A stretch of 64,000 bases of DNA from Chrysoperla carnea (GCF_905475395.1 NC_058337.1:71320368-71384367), one strand, 5' to 3'. Positions 27,599 through 41,100 are shown, counted from the first letter of the stretch. Program-made: numbers and translations. The notes: a model not told the origin generated them from the sequence alone.

Positions 27599-27898
27599 GT
27601 TCAAAAAACTTAAACTCCGACGACTACAAAATCAAGCTCTAAAAAGTAGGAAAATAAAAAAAATTTAAAAAAAAGAAAGTTCAACAAACTTAAACCCTGA
27701 CGGCTACAAAATCAAGCTCTAAAAAGTATGAAAACAAGAAAATAGCCTTTAGACAGTGGACGTTCAAGACGCCTTCAACGATAATCATTTGTCAAATTGT
27801 GATATGTAGTTTAAAAGTTATGATGAGAGATAAATATCCATACATACATACATACATACCGGTCAAACACATAACCCTCGCCTTCATCGGGGTAAAAA
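27599..27898 (+). repeat. Interspersed repeat with an 80-base tandem duplication and a CATA run
   Basis: Two copies 80 bases apart (27599-27656 and 27679-27736) share CTACAAAATCAAGCTCTAAA. They are followed by (CATA)n at 27839-27860 and an end GGTCAAACACATAACCCTCG...GGGGTAAAAA, resembling the end of family C. Confidence 0.6.
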
Positions 27899-28257
27899 GA
27901 GAAAAATTTGGGATGTGAAATTAAAGAAATGAGCGAATTGAATGTAACATTTTTTAAATTCCGTCACAAATATTTTACGTGGTTTGCAAAATATATAGAC
28001 AAAAACGAAGATAAAATATCAATATTTATACAGAAAACGCCAATTTAATTTTTATGATATTTAACTAACAAATATTAAAAGAAAATTATTAATTTCACGT
28101 CACAAGTTTAAAAATCGGATATATAAAATGTCTGATATTTATCAATTTTATCCAAGTTTCATTTAAGTATTTATATCCGTATGATATCCATTTATTGAAC
28201 ACCATCGATCGATCCATCCGACCATTCACTTACTTTTTTTAATAATTGTTGCAGACA

Positions 28258-31200
28258 ATGGCCGGATTTGTGAAAATGGCTATTGATCGATATGTGGACG
28301 TTTTTGATTCCTACAGCGGTATGTATATTACACCTTTTTTGGTAAAAACCTGGAATATCTTGGTTTTAATATTTTTCAAATTTAGATCCACGTACCGCTC
28401 ATTGGCCAATGATGCAAAGTCCATTTCCATCGCTATTATTGGTTGCAACATATTTATATTTCGTCACATTTTTGGGACCAAGAATTATGGCTAATCGAAA
28501 ACCTTTCAAGTTAACAAAAATACTATTGGTCTATAACATATTTCAAGTTGTGATGAGTGCAATTATGGTATACGAGGTAAGTTGTAGTTAATTTTTATTC
28601 ATTAGGAAATGAGTAGTGGAAAACTCTTCCCAAATGATTGGACAACTTCCACGCGCCTTCTTCTTTAAATTATTAAATACGTTAAACAATTAACACTTGT
28701 AACACAACCTATCTTTAAAGTTGAATTTGAATTAACCGTCATCACATTTCTCTGTGTGAAAAGATACATTAAGAAACAATTTTCCGAAATTCCCTCTATA
28801 AACTGTTTAAACAGATAGATTAATGAGTGTATAAATTCCATTGTTTTTGTAATTAATACCATGAAAAAAGGTATTTAGCACTTATCTTCTTAAAAATTAA
28901 GAAATCTTAAGATTTGTGGAAAATCATCTTTTGAAAAATAAAATAGGAAAATAGTTTGTATGCGAATTAAAATATTTCGTCGGGAAGTCTATAAAAATTA
29001 GTATTTAATAATGATAGCTTTTTTCGTGTGAGACTACCATTGGACAAGTCTTTACAACTATAATAAAAGAATTTATAGTTCTAAACTATAATAAAAGAAT
29101 TCATTCAAGTTTTCTTCGCAAGTAAATATTTCTCGAGGTGTGATTTAAGGTAAAACCAATCAAGCCAAATGTATTCCTATTAAAATATTAAGCAATGACC
29201 ACAAAAAAATAATTTACTAAGATATTTGGTAATCCTTTTTCAATTGCACCAAAAAATATTAATAAGAGATCTACTAAATTACAATTTAATTACAAATATT
29301 CAAAATTCCTTTTGAGTAGGTATTTAATTTACTTCTAAACCATAAAAAACCAGTAAACATGTTGGTCAATATAATGATTATTATTAATATTACGAGACGC
29401 GCGCATAAATAATAATTTCGTTTAATAAATGATTAAAAAGAGTTGAAATTAATGAAATTAATAGTTTTTATCTTACTTAAAAAAAAGTTTCCTAAGACAC
29501 ATATATTATTTTACCTAAAAATTGAACAAACTATTTCAAATCATTGAAATAAAACATCAGTCATTGGCTCATAAATAAAATATTTCTAAATGTAATTTTT
29601 ATTTACTGACTCGAACATAAAATTCATGTTTGTTAATAATAATTTACTTTCATTTGGATGGATTTAGCAATCAATTAATTATTTATTTTTATTTTACCTA
29701 ACACAAAATTTATTGTTGCAAAGTATAGTTTTTTTCAGCGAGTTTCAGATATACTTTACTTAAAATGTAATTAGAGTCATATTACCCTACTCACTGTACA
29801 ATCATTTAATGGAAGTTTTTAAAGTTGATGTAATAATTTTTATGTAAATTATTTTGATATAAGAATACTTTCCATGTATTGACCAAAAACCGGTGACCTT
29901 CTATGTAGTAAAAATCGCATGGATTGTTTATTGGTACCAATAACAATAATTGGCTGTAATTATTGGTATATATAGTCCTTTATAAGAATAGTGTGACCAA
30001 AATGCTGTTCGGACTTTTTTTTAAATTTTTTTAATTATAGTATAGAAAGTTTCAAAAATTAAAAAAGTACTTCTTGCGCTCTCATAAAATCCGGATATAA
30101 TATCGAAATGTTAATTAATAACGTAATAATAATAATTACAAATTGCACATTCGTCGAGGCAAAAGAAACTTTCAGGAGAAAATTTTTCATTTCCTACAAG
30201 AGTATTTATTCTCTATTTCATTTCCACTTCCAACTAAATTAAGAAATTTCAAAAAAAATTTTAAAAACATTCTAAGTGTCGTTTTGTCAGGTGGATAAAT
30301 ACCTATAGATAATGTTCATGTTATTGGCGATTGGCCATTTTTTAGCCAAATATTGGGAACAAAAACTTCACAATTTTACACTTAAAATTCACCAAAAAAA
30401 ATGTGTCATTTTTTCAAAATTTATTTTTACAAACCATTTTTGGAAAACTATAAAATTTTCTACAAATAAATACAATTTCTTGATGAATTTAAAACAATAC
30501 TTAGATTTCACTAAAGAATGCGTGCGAGATTTGGCAGACTTCTTTAATTTTAAAATAAATCCTTCTTTAGTAAAACAATAATGAAGTTTTTGTTTTTGAA
30601 TCTTAAAAACTGGTCTAAGCAGCTCAAAATTATTACTTGTATCACTTAAATTTGAAGAATAGATACTTTTTACTATCTTTTCGAGCTCTTTTTTAGCTTT
30701 AAATTATCTAAGGGATGTAGTGTCTAATTTCCAGAAAATGCTCCATATACATTTGAATTTTGCAAACAACGGTATATTTTTCTTCGTCATGTAAAAACCA
30801 CTTTATATTTTACCAATATGATTACCCATTTCATATATACTTAATTAAATACTCACTCTAAAATAATTTGTAATTTAATTATATTTTAATTGATAAATGT
30901 TTTTTTGGTTTAGTTGAAAAGTATTACCAAATATTTAAGTATTTTTGTGGGCATTGTACGATCATCGATCTGTGTGACCATGATACAATTTATTACTGTC
31001 GAAATAACCGTGCTCTACTTTCTAGTAAAATGGAATAGGTCAAAATTTAATTTTTTATTAGCTTTATCAAAATAAGATAATCCAATACTTTGATAAAGGT
31101 AACTGAATATTATTTCCTTTTGGAATTTTTTTGAACCATAAAATTCTATATTCAAAATTTCGTTTCAAAAAATTTAAATAACAATAAACAAGTTTGCTCA

Positions 31201-32241
31201 GAAAAAATTTTTGGGGCGAACTTTTTTTATAATATTGACAAATTTTATACAATTTAATTGGTTTTTTAGCACTTCATGGCCGGATGGGCAGTTGGTTATA
31301 GTTATGTATGCCAACCTGTAGATTACTCAAATAGTCAACAAGCCTTAAGAGTAAGTTTTTATCTTAAGAGTAAAGTATTCAAAATTTCTCAGAATAATAG
31401 AATAATATATAATTGGCTCTCCTTAATTTAGATGGCTAATTTATGTTGGTGGTATTACATGTCAAAATTAAGTGAATTCGCTGATACGATTTTCTTTGTA
31501 CTACGTAAAAAAGATAGTCAAATCACATGGTTACATTTATACCATCACAGCATTACACCTTTGGAAACTTGGATCTGCGTTAAATTCATTCCAGGTGGAC
31601 ATGGAACATTTGGTAATCTATTAAATAATATTGTGCATGTTATTATGTACGCATATTATTTGGTTGCTGCAATGGGACCACAATACCAAAAATATTTATG
31701 GTGGAAGAAATACCTTACATCTATCCAATTGGTAAGTTCAATAGATTTTTATACATTTTATCCATCCCTTGAGGACAAGACTAAATTCATCAACATTCCG
31801 CCAAATCAATTTCGATTACTTAGATCTTCTTCGGAATGGCTTACCCAGAATTTTTTGTATAATCAATATATTTTAACCAAAAACGATAAAAATTAATTCC
31901 ACAAAAAAGTGGAGGTAGAAGTTAATCTGAAGTTAATTATGATAAAGTTTGGATAATATCACAAATACGTTAAATCTAATTTCATTACAATATATTTATG
32001 ACAACGTCCAATAATATTCGAAGTTTCGGATGAAATACTAATATTAACATTTTGTATTTTACAGTTACAATTTGCCCTTGTATTCGTACATTCTGCACAA
32101 TTATTATGGTTTGATTGTGGATACCCAAGAATACTTGGTCCATTATTAATCATTCATAGTGTAATATTCTTCGCATTATTCTCAAACTTCTATGCGAAAA
32201 AATATGTACCACCAGCCGAAAAGACTGTCAAACAACATTAA
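28258..32241 (+). CDS. ELOVL-family very-long-chain fatty acid elongase (3-ketoacyl-CoA synthase), five coding exons
   Basis: This is an ER membrane condensing enzyme that adds malonyl-CoA units to long-chain acyl-CoA. Exons are 28258-28318, 28386-28576, 31270-31350, 31432-31731 and 32065-32241. All junctions are GT..AG and in phase, giving 269 residues, the usual length for insect ELOVL4/7-like proteins. Visible family motifs are DPR near residue 21, MMQSPFPSLL and LGPRIMANRKPF in the first membrane region, CQPVDYSN around 98-105, KLSEFADTIFFVLRKK (123-138), the catalytic histidine box HLYHH (146-150), and AAMGPQYQKYLWWKKYLT near the end of exon 4. The C-terminal exon encodes the last membrane helices and a basic tail ending KTVKQH, plausible as an ER-retrieval signal. 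The ATG at 28258 has a good context (ACAATGG). The reading frame stays open upstream to the acceptor at 28254, so an added 5' exon is possible. Substrate chain length cannot be read from the sequence. The family call is very secure. Confidence 0.96.
28577..31269. other. Elongase intron 2
   Basis: A 2.7-kb AT-rich intron. The 89-codon open frame at 30312-30581 has no recognisable motif and is treated as chance or degraded repeat. A simple direct repeat CTATAATAAAAGAATT lies near 29059-29101. Confidence 0.7.
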
Positions 32242-32329
32242 AGAAAAATAAAATAATTTATAAAAACAAAATAATTTAAAAAATTATAATTCCAAATTAT
32301 TTATGGAATTTATAAAAACGAATTTCACC

Positions 32330-32335
32330 AATAAA
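32330..32335 (+). terminator. Likely polyadenylation signal of the elongase gene
   Basis: An AATAAA hexamer lies about 90 bases after the stop codon. An earlier AATAAA at 32247-32252 sits almost on the stop and would leave hardly any 3' UTR, so the later one is preferred. Confidence 0.5.
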
Positions 32336-32682
32336 ATTATATTAAACAACAAAAAAAATATTAGTTTTTTTCTTTTGTCGCAAACTAAGTCGAAGAACAA
32401 TTAGTAAAGTATAATATTTCTATTAAAAACTTAAGTGTAATAAATCTGTAGAGTAAATTAATACATAGTTCATATTGTGTGTAAATGAAAATTTTTAAAA
32501 ACCATTTACGATTTTAACATCAGTGTGTTTTTAAAAATGTGTTCTTGCCATTGTGTATTAAAAATGACCTAGAATTTAGAAGACAATAATTATTGCTCAA
32601 AAACATGTAGATATTAAATATTTAAAAAAAAAAAATAATTTTAATCTTTTAATAAGAGGTTATATTCAAAAATGCAAAAAAA

Positions 32683-33535
32683 TTAGGCTATTTGCAACGT
32701 TTCAACAACTTTATTTTGTCTTGATAGGACTAATTTTACTTTAAAGTATTTATAAACGCTGTAATTCAATTTCACTATATCTTTCGATTAAAATCCAGTT
32801 TTCGCTAATTTTATCAACTTATTTTTATTCATTGCAATTTTGTTGACAATACAGTAAATTGCAAAATGCAATTTAGTGGAAAAACTGTATCATAATACCA
32901 TTCAACGGCTCTCTTAATGAAGCTTAAACCGACAATCACTTTCAAGATTTATATGATGAAAATTTTATTATTTTAAAGGCATTGCTTTATGATTGGAATG
33001 TATTAAATCGTAACTTTAGCTTGTAAAATTGAATTTTTCGAATTACAATTCAAATCAGATATATTTTTAGATTGAATAAAGAATTTGAAAGCATAAAGCA
33101 GCGCAAAACTATTGGCTACTTACCTTTGTGGTGATCTTTGTGAATTAAATCGATACTTAAGTTAAAAATAAAGAACAATAAAAAAAATTAATTAGCCATC
33201 TTATGGAACTCACATATTCATTTTCATAAAATAAATTAATTACCGTGCTTAGCATACGTAGTTCAATTCATATAATTTTAGTTATAATACTCCAATCATT
33301 AATCAATACCCTTCAAATAATAAAATTCATAATAACCGTGGATCTAATTTGGCAATAATAAGCAACGAAACAAAAGTTATATAATGGTAGTGGAAGCGTT
33401 GGGAAAAATCAGTGTAAAATGTTTAATTTATAGTGTTTTTTAACTAACTAGAACACAGAAATACACAGTCTGACGAAGGCAATTATTCAAAGTGTTAAAA
33501 ACGTTGCAAATTGGAAAAAAAAGTCCAATAAACCT
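32683..33535. mobile_element. Possible TIR element downstream of the elongase
   Basis: TTTGCAACGTTTCAACAACTTT at 32690 faces the inverted AAAGTGTTAAAAACGTTGCAAA ending at 33510, with flanking AGGACT/AGTCC matches. Between them no ORF is seen. Arms are short and imperfect, so the limits are uncertain. Confidence 0.4.
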
Positions 33536-34267
33536 ACAATGTAGGTACCTCTTCTTAAAATAGGTTAATATTGATAAAAATTGACAGAATAATACTATCA
33601 ATAATAAATTAATTATTTAATTAAAATTATGTTTAACAATCCGGCCAGCAAGTAATTCTATAGGTAAAATATGAATATATTTATTTAATTGTGCATAAAT
33701 TGTATTGCTACATAAAGCCTCAATTCTATGTACAAATTGCGTGCAAATAGTTTCATACTTTTCTGATTTTATTTATGCAGAGTTGGTAAAAAAAAATGGG
33801 CAAAATGCAGGAATGGATTGTGATACACAAGAATATATAGCAAAAAAAACTCACCGATTTTCATTTCTTATATAGGCGTGAGACAATTTTCTGAGTACAA
33901 CCTACTTTTAGACCTTAGTCCATTCCTCTCTTAACATTCATTACCTTACATAATACTGAAGAAGATTGAAAGTGGAACAGCTATAAAAATAAAGTAAAAG
34001 TTCTAATTATCTACATTGTTATCGGACTCTCAACTTTTAGTAATAAGGCTTTCACTTTTCTCAGTGCTGTGCTAAGCAAGAAACCTAATTTTGTTCTCCT
34101 ATTTTTACATTTTTTAAGCTCGACTTCCATTCCTCACGATGCTTTATGGATTAACGTACGCTTAATGTCTCTTAAACAAAATTTCGTTAGACTAAAAATT
34201 AACATTACTCTACCGTACAATATTCTCTTACCAAGGCTGTGGACACTTTCGTGAAAATCACCATTTC

Positions 34268-34337
34268 TCAGTTGGTGACTTTCACTTTTCGTTGGTTAGC
34301 GTGTAATGGCCAATTCCACCACATATAATAGTAGCAG
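34268..34337 (+). other. Possible initiator and first coding exon of an unidentified gene
   Basis: TCAGTT (34268-34273) matches the arthropod initiator. Forty-three bases later an ATG in good context (GTAATGGCC, 34316) opens MANSTTYNSS and runs straight into a strong donor (CAG|GTAAGA at 34338). No partner exon was found downstream, so this may be chance. Confidence 0.2.
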
Positions 34338-37298
34338 GTAAGAATTTCTTCTTAACCCGTTAAAGTCTAAATCCGTCTTCCTGCTAGTTCAATTACAGTT
34401 ATCTTGTTTTTACTTACTTTGTATATTTTAACAAACTTTGCAAAGCACTTAGTAAAAATTTATGAAAATGTACCTAATTTAATATTGCCCATTTTAAAAA
34501 GAGCATTAAATATTTATTAACCAAAGAATTAAAGAACAATATTGCGACGATATTTGAATTAAACATATGAATCCTTTATAAATCAAGGCCTGGCAGCCTT
34601 AGATTATAAATTCTATGTCTGGCTGCAGTCCAGTGGAAGTGGGGAATAATGTGACGGGAAAAAATTCATGCAGGATACAGTTACTTTAAGACGTACGTTT
34701 CGTGAACCACTCATTCAATTTTACACATTTTTTATTATTTAAAAGCTCTTATACATGTCTATGTTTTATACGACCATTTTTCAATAGCTTCAATATCGCT
34801 TTACAGGTGATCCAAAGCTCCAACGAACACAGTTACTAGACGATTAATTTGGGTATTTTTAGATTATTTCAAAAAAAATTTAGCCTAAGCTTAGAGATCA
34901 AAGTATAAATAGCAAAGTATTAGAGATTAAAAAATACCTACATAAACTGCAGAGATCTCATGTAAAAAAATGTATTGTTTGACCTTTTACAATTTATCAA
35001 TTTAATGAAACCCTTTGTGTAAAATTTTTATTTTTGAAATTATCTCAAGGAAATTTAAACATACAATTTAATTTAAGCAGATAAAGATAAAAAATAAGAA
35101 CCACAATCTATAAAATTTGAAACATTTTGAAAATCTGAATTTGAGATTCACGAACTGCGTACTTCTACCCAACTACAAAATAGTCGCTTTGACAACACCT
35201 AAAAATTCCTGTAAAAATCCTCCGTACTCAAATTATACCTCAGGACTGCAGTTCAGGTCCAGAACTATTACAAACTTATTATTACATAACAAAAGTTTTT
35301 TTTAGAACTATAAATGAATAAAAAATAGTATTAGATTTTTTCAAAAAAAGTGCTAAAATAATGTGAATATTAAATTTAAAAATATATATATATATAATAA
35401 AATAAATAAATATTAACCATTAATACAATATTTTATATAGAAATTGTATAGTAATTTTATTTGTAGAAAATTATATTTAATTCATAGAAAATTTAAGTTA
35501 GTTAAAATAACAAAAATTGTAAAAAAAAAAATTAAAGGTATTAAAAAAAAAACACTATTTGGCATTTTTATGTAAGAATAAAAATTTACCAAATAGATTT
35601 TTTAATCCATAAAAAAACACTGATGATAGTAAACTGCTCGACCAGGTCAAGAAAATTGACCCAGGATGGATTTGATAATGAATTATAATGATGTAACATG
35701 ACTTATCTCCGTAAAACGATAAATAATTCAACGAACGAAATAAAATATAGGGTTTTGGAATTCCTTAATCAGACTCAATATAAGTTTTAAATTATAATCT
35801 TCCTACAGCTAACCCGATTTTTATCAAACGTAGTTTTAAATTAAAAAAACATAGCTTCGACTAGAGAGGTTATCGCTTCGAAACTTCTAACGAGTTTTAT
35901 GGGAGTCATAATACTTAAGAAATTGTAGATTTCAAAGCTTCTTAATTGATTTGCCTGAGGTAGGTTACCTCAGAACGTAAATTTAGGTATGCGTCCATAT
36001 TTTGAATAGTTTGGCTATAATATATATTATTCATACCTTCTTTTTTCGATGAAACAAAGAAGAGTAGGTACAAATTTGAAGTACAAACTAGTTTAACATC
36101 AAAACAATTTCCCAATCTAACGCATTAACACCTTAAATCTGAGATGAAAATATTATAATTAAATCATAAAGAAAAATTATTCTATTTTAAAATGGATCCT
36201 GAATTTTTGGGCCATTCTGATCAACTATAATTCTTTGAATTGAAATATTTCACTGGGGGTTTACTTAATTTAGTCGGACATTTATAATAAAAATGATTAA
36301 GTGAAGAGAGTCCAATACCCTATTCTACAGAACTGTTTATTTTTTTCAAACTCTAAACTTCAAAATATGCATAAATATGGATATGCGAGGATACTATGTT
36401 GTATATTCGGTATTTGAAAAATTATGTTGGAAAATTTATTAAAATATATTATTTTTTAAATTTTTCAAATTAGCAATGATTAATACTAAGTGATATTCAG
36501 TAAAATAAAATTTAAATTGAGTACGGAGAAACGAGAAAATCCAAGAAAAGATTATTAAAAATACTTTGATGATATAGTAAAGCCTTTTAGAATATGTTTT
36601 AGTTTGTAATTTAAAGTGATTTAAATTTTTGTATTCATTAAGTAAAAAAATAAATAAGTTAGATAACAATTGCTGATTCATATTTTTATATATTTAGAAA
36701 TATTTCTCAGGTAATAAAATAAAGAATCAGGGATGATGATAAATATTAATAAGATTGTGTAAATATTAATAATTAATTAAATAAATTTTATAAAAGGAAA
36801 ACTCGAATTCATTTGTTCAATATTTATTGATATCCATTCCCTAGATAAAATTCCAACAAGCAGTGCTGTAATGGAGGTCTAACAAATGGAGGGTATACCA
36901 AATGGAGGGAGACAAATTAGCGTATTGAATTTTCCAGTTAAGATTTCAATACCATAATGTTTAAAAAAATAACAAAATTTTACAAAATTCTGAACTTGTT
37001 CGTTTTCCATACAAAAAATTTCAAAAAATTAACACCCAGGAATAAAAATTTTCATAGTTTTAGTCAAGAAAAACATATCTGCTAAAAAAATAGATAAACA
37101 TTTTGAAAAACGAAGTTAACCCTCATTTAACCGTGAAATCACCCGCTCATCAAAACCCTAATATAGTGACTGTACTTTCCACCTCCAAATGACAAAACAT
37201 TTGACATAGGAACATGTTAAAAATAAATTTTAGCCCTGAGAAAAAATGTCTGACTCGATTTAAATAAATCATCCTGTATATGGCATATTGCTGTATAC

Positions 37299-37985
37299 AG
37301 GGTGGGTCATTTTAATCTATAGCGGCTAATAGCTCGTTTTGTAGCTAACCAATCAAAAAATAACTTAAAGCAAATTGGTAGAGTTTGATGAGAGGCATCA
37401 TATACTTACATCAGATTGGACATTTCTCCGGGTTGCTTTAATAGCCAATTTAGATTCTAAACGGTAAGAGATAGAATAACACTTTAAGTTAGCAAGTTGA
37501 TTCTCATAAAAAAACTAAAAATTTTTGTCCTTTTGGAGGAGCGACTTAAAAATATATCATTATTGCATTTAATCAAAAGAAAATTCGCTTAAAGCTTAGC
37601 GATAATTGTAGGTCAAAGTCATGGGAGAGGCAAGTTTCCTCTATTGACCTTAAAATTTTTTGGTTAAAGCATTTTTCCATAGTTAGCGTGTTTTGTTTCG
37701 ATTAAATATAATAATGGCATTTTTGTAACCCACATTTCCTCCGAAAGCTGACGATTTTCGAAAAAACGGTTGAGATGACAAATGTTAGTTTTTTTATGAG
37801 GATCAACTTTCTAATTTAAAGTGTTATTCTTACTTTTACCGATTACGATCTAAGTTGGTTATTAAAAAAAACCCGAAGAACAAAGTTCAATCTGATGTCA
37901 GAACATGATGTCCCCCATCAAACTCTACAATTTTTTTTCAAGTTTTTTTTTGGTTGGTTTAGTACGCTAAGACTTTTCTTTTGAT
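37299..37985. mobile_element. Foldback element with arms of about 190 bases
   Basis: The left arm 37346-37535 (TAGAGTTTGATGAGAGGCAT, ACATCAGATTGGAC, AACACTTTAAGTTAGCAAGT, CTCATAAAAAAACTAA) is mirrored at 37770-37960 (TTAGTTTTTTTATGAG, ACTTTCTAATTTAAAGTGTT, TCAATCTGATGT, CATCAAACTCTACAA). The outer left edge carries CAGGGTGGGTCATTTT. No ORF. Confidence 0.7.
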
Positions 37986-39113
37986 TTCATTGATTTAATT
38001 CATTTTTTCTTTTCATATAAAAACAAAAAATCGAAAGACTGATTTTTGAAAATTGACCTTTTACCATCCTTAACTTTTTAGCATACTAATCTATTTTATT
38101 GACTTCATGGTTGCGTATATAGTAACACTATAATTGACAATCAGTTATTTTTGGACCGTAGGAGAGGATTTATCTCGTATAAGTAAGAGAAAAAATACTT
38201 TTAAAAAATCCTTAATTTTCTAGTTGAACATTTAGTGGTCAATAATTAATCTATGTAGGTATTTAATCACCTCAATCACTCAGATTAATGAAATATTAAA
38301 AAAATTTGTTTCTTTTAAGTATCTTATAACATTCAAGTGTAATTTTAATTATATTTTTTTAATATTAATCAAACTTGATCTTTATAAACAAATTAATTTT
38401 ACACGTTATTCAAGTCCAATTACAATTTATAAAAGTACCAAAAAAGTTTATTAAGTTAATCATTTTATTGTATACATATAAATTAATTACTTTTTATACC
38501 TACTTTTAATTATAAAAAACTTTTATTTTAAAATATATTTTAAAATTTTTATACCGGTTGTCTCGAAATTATTTCTAATTGCGTGTTAGTGAGTCCCAGA
38601 TTAACTGAAGAACGGGTCGTAGGCATTTTTTGGTGCTGGCCTACTTAGGGGATGAATTTCACTAAAATGAATTTAATGTTTAGAAAATTAGAGTAAATTG
38701 TATAGTAAAAATTTATTTAAAAATTGCCTTAAAATTTCGGGGATATGGTTGTAAAATTCAAGAAAACAGCTTAATTTGTTTTAAATGTTTGTATAAGTAA
38801 GTTTATACAGCGACAATGGAAGTTTTTTGCACCTAAGCATAATTGGCTACGGAATTTACTCCTTCTATATATTATCGTAAATATTGAGATATAATTAGCG
38901 AACTTTGCGAAACGATATCGATGCCGAATTGTGATAAACTTTTTTGAGCCAAAAAGGTAAACATGAAGATTATCCTATTTTCTCAAATGTTGCTCAACAA
39001 TTGGACAAAAAAACAAAGAAACAAAGTTCAATGTTTGTTCTTTGTCCATAAAATTAACTCTAGGAAAATCCCAAAAAAATTCAGGCTAACAATTTTCTGC
39101 AAACATTGAGTTT

Positions 39114-40140
39114 TATAGCGAAACAAAAAATGTCGCTTTAGTTTTGTTTAGTGTATATGATGATGAAAGAAAAATTTTTTGTTATGTTTTTTGTTTTGTG
39201 GCTCTTGTTTTTAATTGAGGGCTATAAGCCCGTCCCTAGTACCTAAGACTTTTTTATAATCCAGGACTGTAGATACGACTTCAACATTAAAGATGATGTT
39301 AAATAAACTCAAACTAAACTTTATATCAAAATTAAATATTTGTAATTTTACCATCGGAAAGAAAGAAACAAATTTAAATCTAGAAAATAATATATTACAC
39401 AGAATTCGAATGCTAAAATTATTCTATTTTTAAATGGAAGTAAGTTTTTACATTCATATTCAGGCAAAAGAAAGGTAAAGTAAATTTTTTAATTATGCAG
39501 ATCAAAAAGAAAGAATAATTTTTATGAATTTTTCCGAAAACTAATTAGATTTAACATATTTCGAATGAAAATACAAGTACAGATAGAATTTCGAAATCAA
39601 TTTCTGCCAGAACTCATTACTTTTTGACAGAATCGCGAGCACGAGTTCAAAGTCTAACCTTCGTACAAGTATTTTCCCCCTACAACTGTCGATACTTTTT
39701 TAGCACCCTATATGCGTATCTAATTATCTATCTTCATCACATGATTTTAAAACCAACTGGTATAAACAAACACTCAAATGATAATTTACTTTAAGTTATT
39801 TATACCTTGTGTTTTTAGAAAATGTTTCAAATATGATAAAATCGAAACAGTTTTTCATCTTTTCTACAAAAAACAATTGAAAAAAAATTTCAAATAATCA
39901 TAGACCAATAACAACTTGCAAAAACAAAAATTATTTAAACACAATTTTGGGACAATAATTCTTTTTTTGTAGAAAGTGTCTTGATAAAAAAATATGAAAT
40001 TAATAACTAAAAATTTGTTAAGTATACAAACTAAGGAGCAACATATACGTTCACACGCATACGACAAATGTATTTTCTATAACGAAACAAAAAGTTGCTG
40101 TTTTTTTTAGTGTACGATGATGGAAACAAAATTTTTTCTT
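39114..40140 (+). repeat. Two direct copies of a ~67-base sequence 960 bases apart
   Basis: 39114-39180 and 40073-40140 both read TATAGCGAAACAAAAA/TATAACGAAACAAAAA, then a GTCGCT/GTTGCTG block, TTTAGTGTA, GATGATG and AAATTTTTT. The sequence between them is unrelated AT-rich DNA with no gene. Confidence 0.45.
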
Positions 40141-41100
40141 AGTCCTTTTCAGGCATTTTCGTACAAAATAGATAGCAAATAGGAATGTTTCAATGAACTG
40201 ACGTTGCCACCGATCATTTATTATTTAACTGTGTAGGCTTTTAGAAACAAATCTATTAGGTAATATTTCTCTATCTTAAAAAAATACAGTTCCATTTTTA
40301 TTTATATAAAAATGAATAATTATGCTGAATAAACAATAAACATCATGTATAAATAAACTTTTAAAAATTATTTAATAATAAAATAATTACAATTTCCAAA
40401 CGTAACAAAAACAATTATTTATTTATTAATTCGAATTCATTAAAATAAATAAATTTTTTATGTCCTATTTGTAAAATCATTGGTAATATTAATAATATCA
40501 ATTCTTACTCAATATAATACTACTTATGTATTATAATTTTATTATATGTTACAATTTCAAATAAAATAAAATTAATTTTTATTCTTTTAATATTTCACAC
40601 ACAATATTTTTTATTTTTACAATTTATTATATAAAATAATTAATAAGTCACGATGTTAATCAGAATCTTACAAATTTAATGCTGACAAATCAATCATATT
40701 TACCTGCAGGAGCGCATTTAGGCATAGAATTCTACTAAAGATAAAGAATGATCTTATCTTTATTTATAGTTATACATTTTTTAACTGGAATAAAAACAAA
40801 ACGGTGTAAGATATCAATAGGATTTTGTTTAAATTTTATAATTGGCATTTTATCATTTTCTGAGTAAAAGCATGGCAAGTTTTTCAAATATACGATCGAA
40901 TTACACCTCGGTCCCACAAAACAGTCGCCATACTGTATATTTTTGTTGATGTAAACGTAATTATGAACATGTGAGTTTAATGTAGAGAGACATATCAATT
41001 TTTTTGTCTTCAAAAGTTGAATATTCTGTATTCAAAGATTATTCCTTTTTAAAAAAATAAAAAAAATAAATTAAAAAAAAAAAACTATCAATTTAAAAAT

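Larger units (their letters stand above)
22642..28254. other. Long intron or upstream region of the elongase
   Basis: No coding exon seen. It contains the CAGA repeat at 23.2 kb, the long inverted repeat at 25 kb, a GC-richer patch around 26380-26560 beginning ACTAGCAGGCACCTGCC that looks like a degraded transposon, and the tandem repeat at 27.6 kb. Confidence 0.55.

Noticed and set aside
30312-30581. 89-codon open frame in an elongase intron
   Set aside because: No homology recognised and it would interrupt a well-supported splice structure; Phe/Lys/Asn-rich like random AT DNA.
40735-41013. Minus-strand open frame of 92 codons
   Set aside because: The longest single frame in its region, but no family resemblance and no supporting splice or promoter signal.
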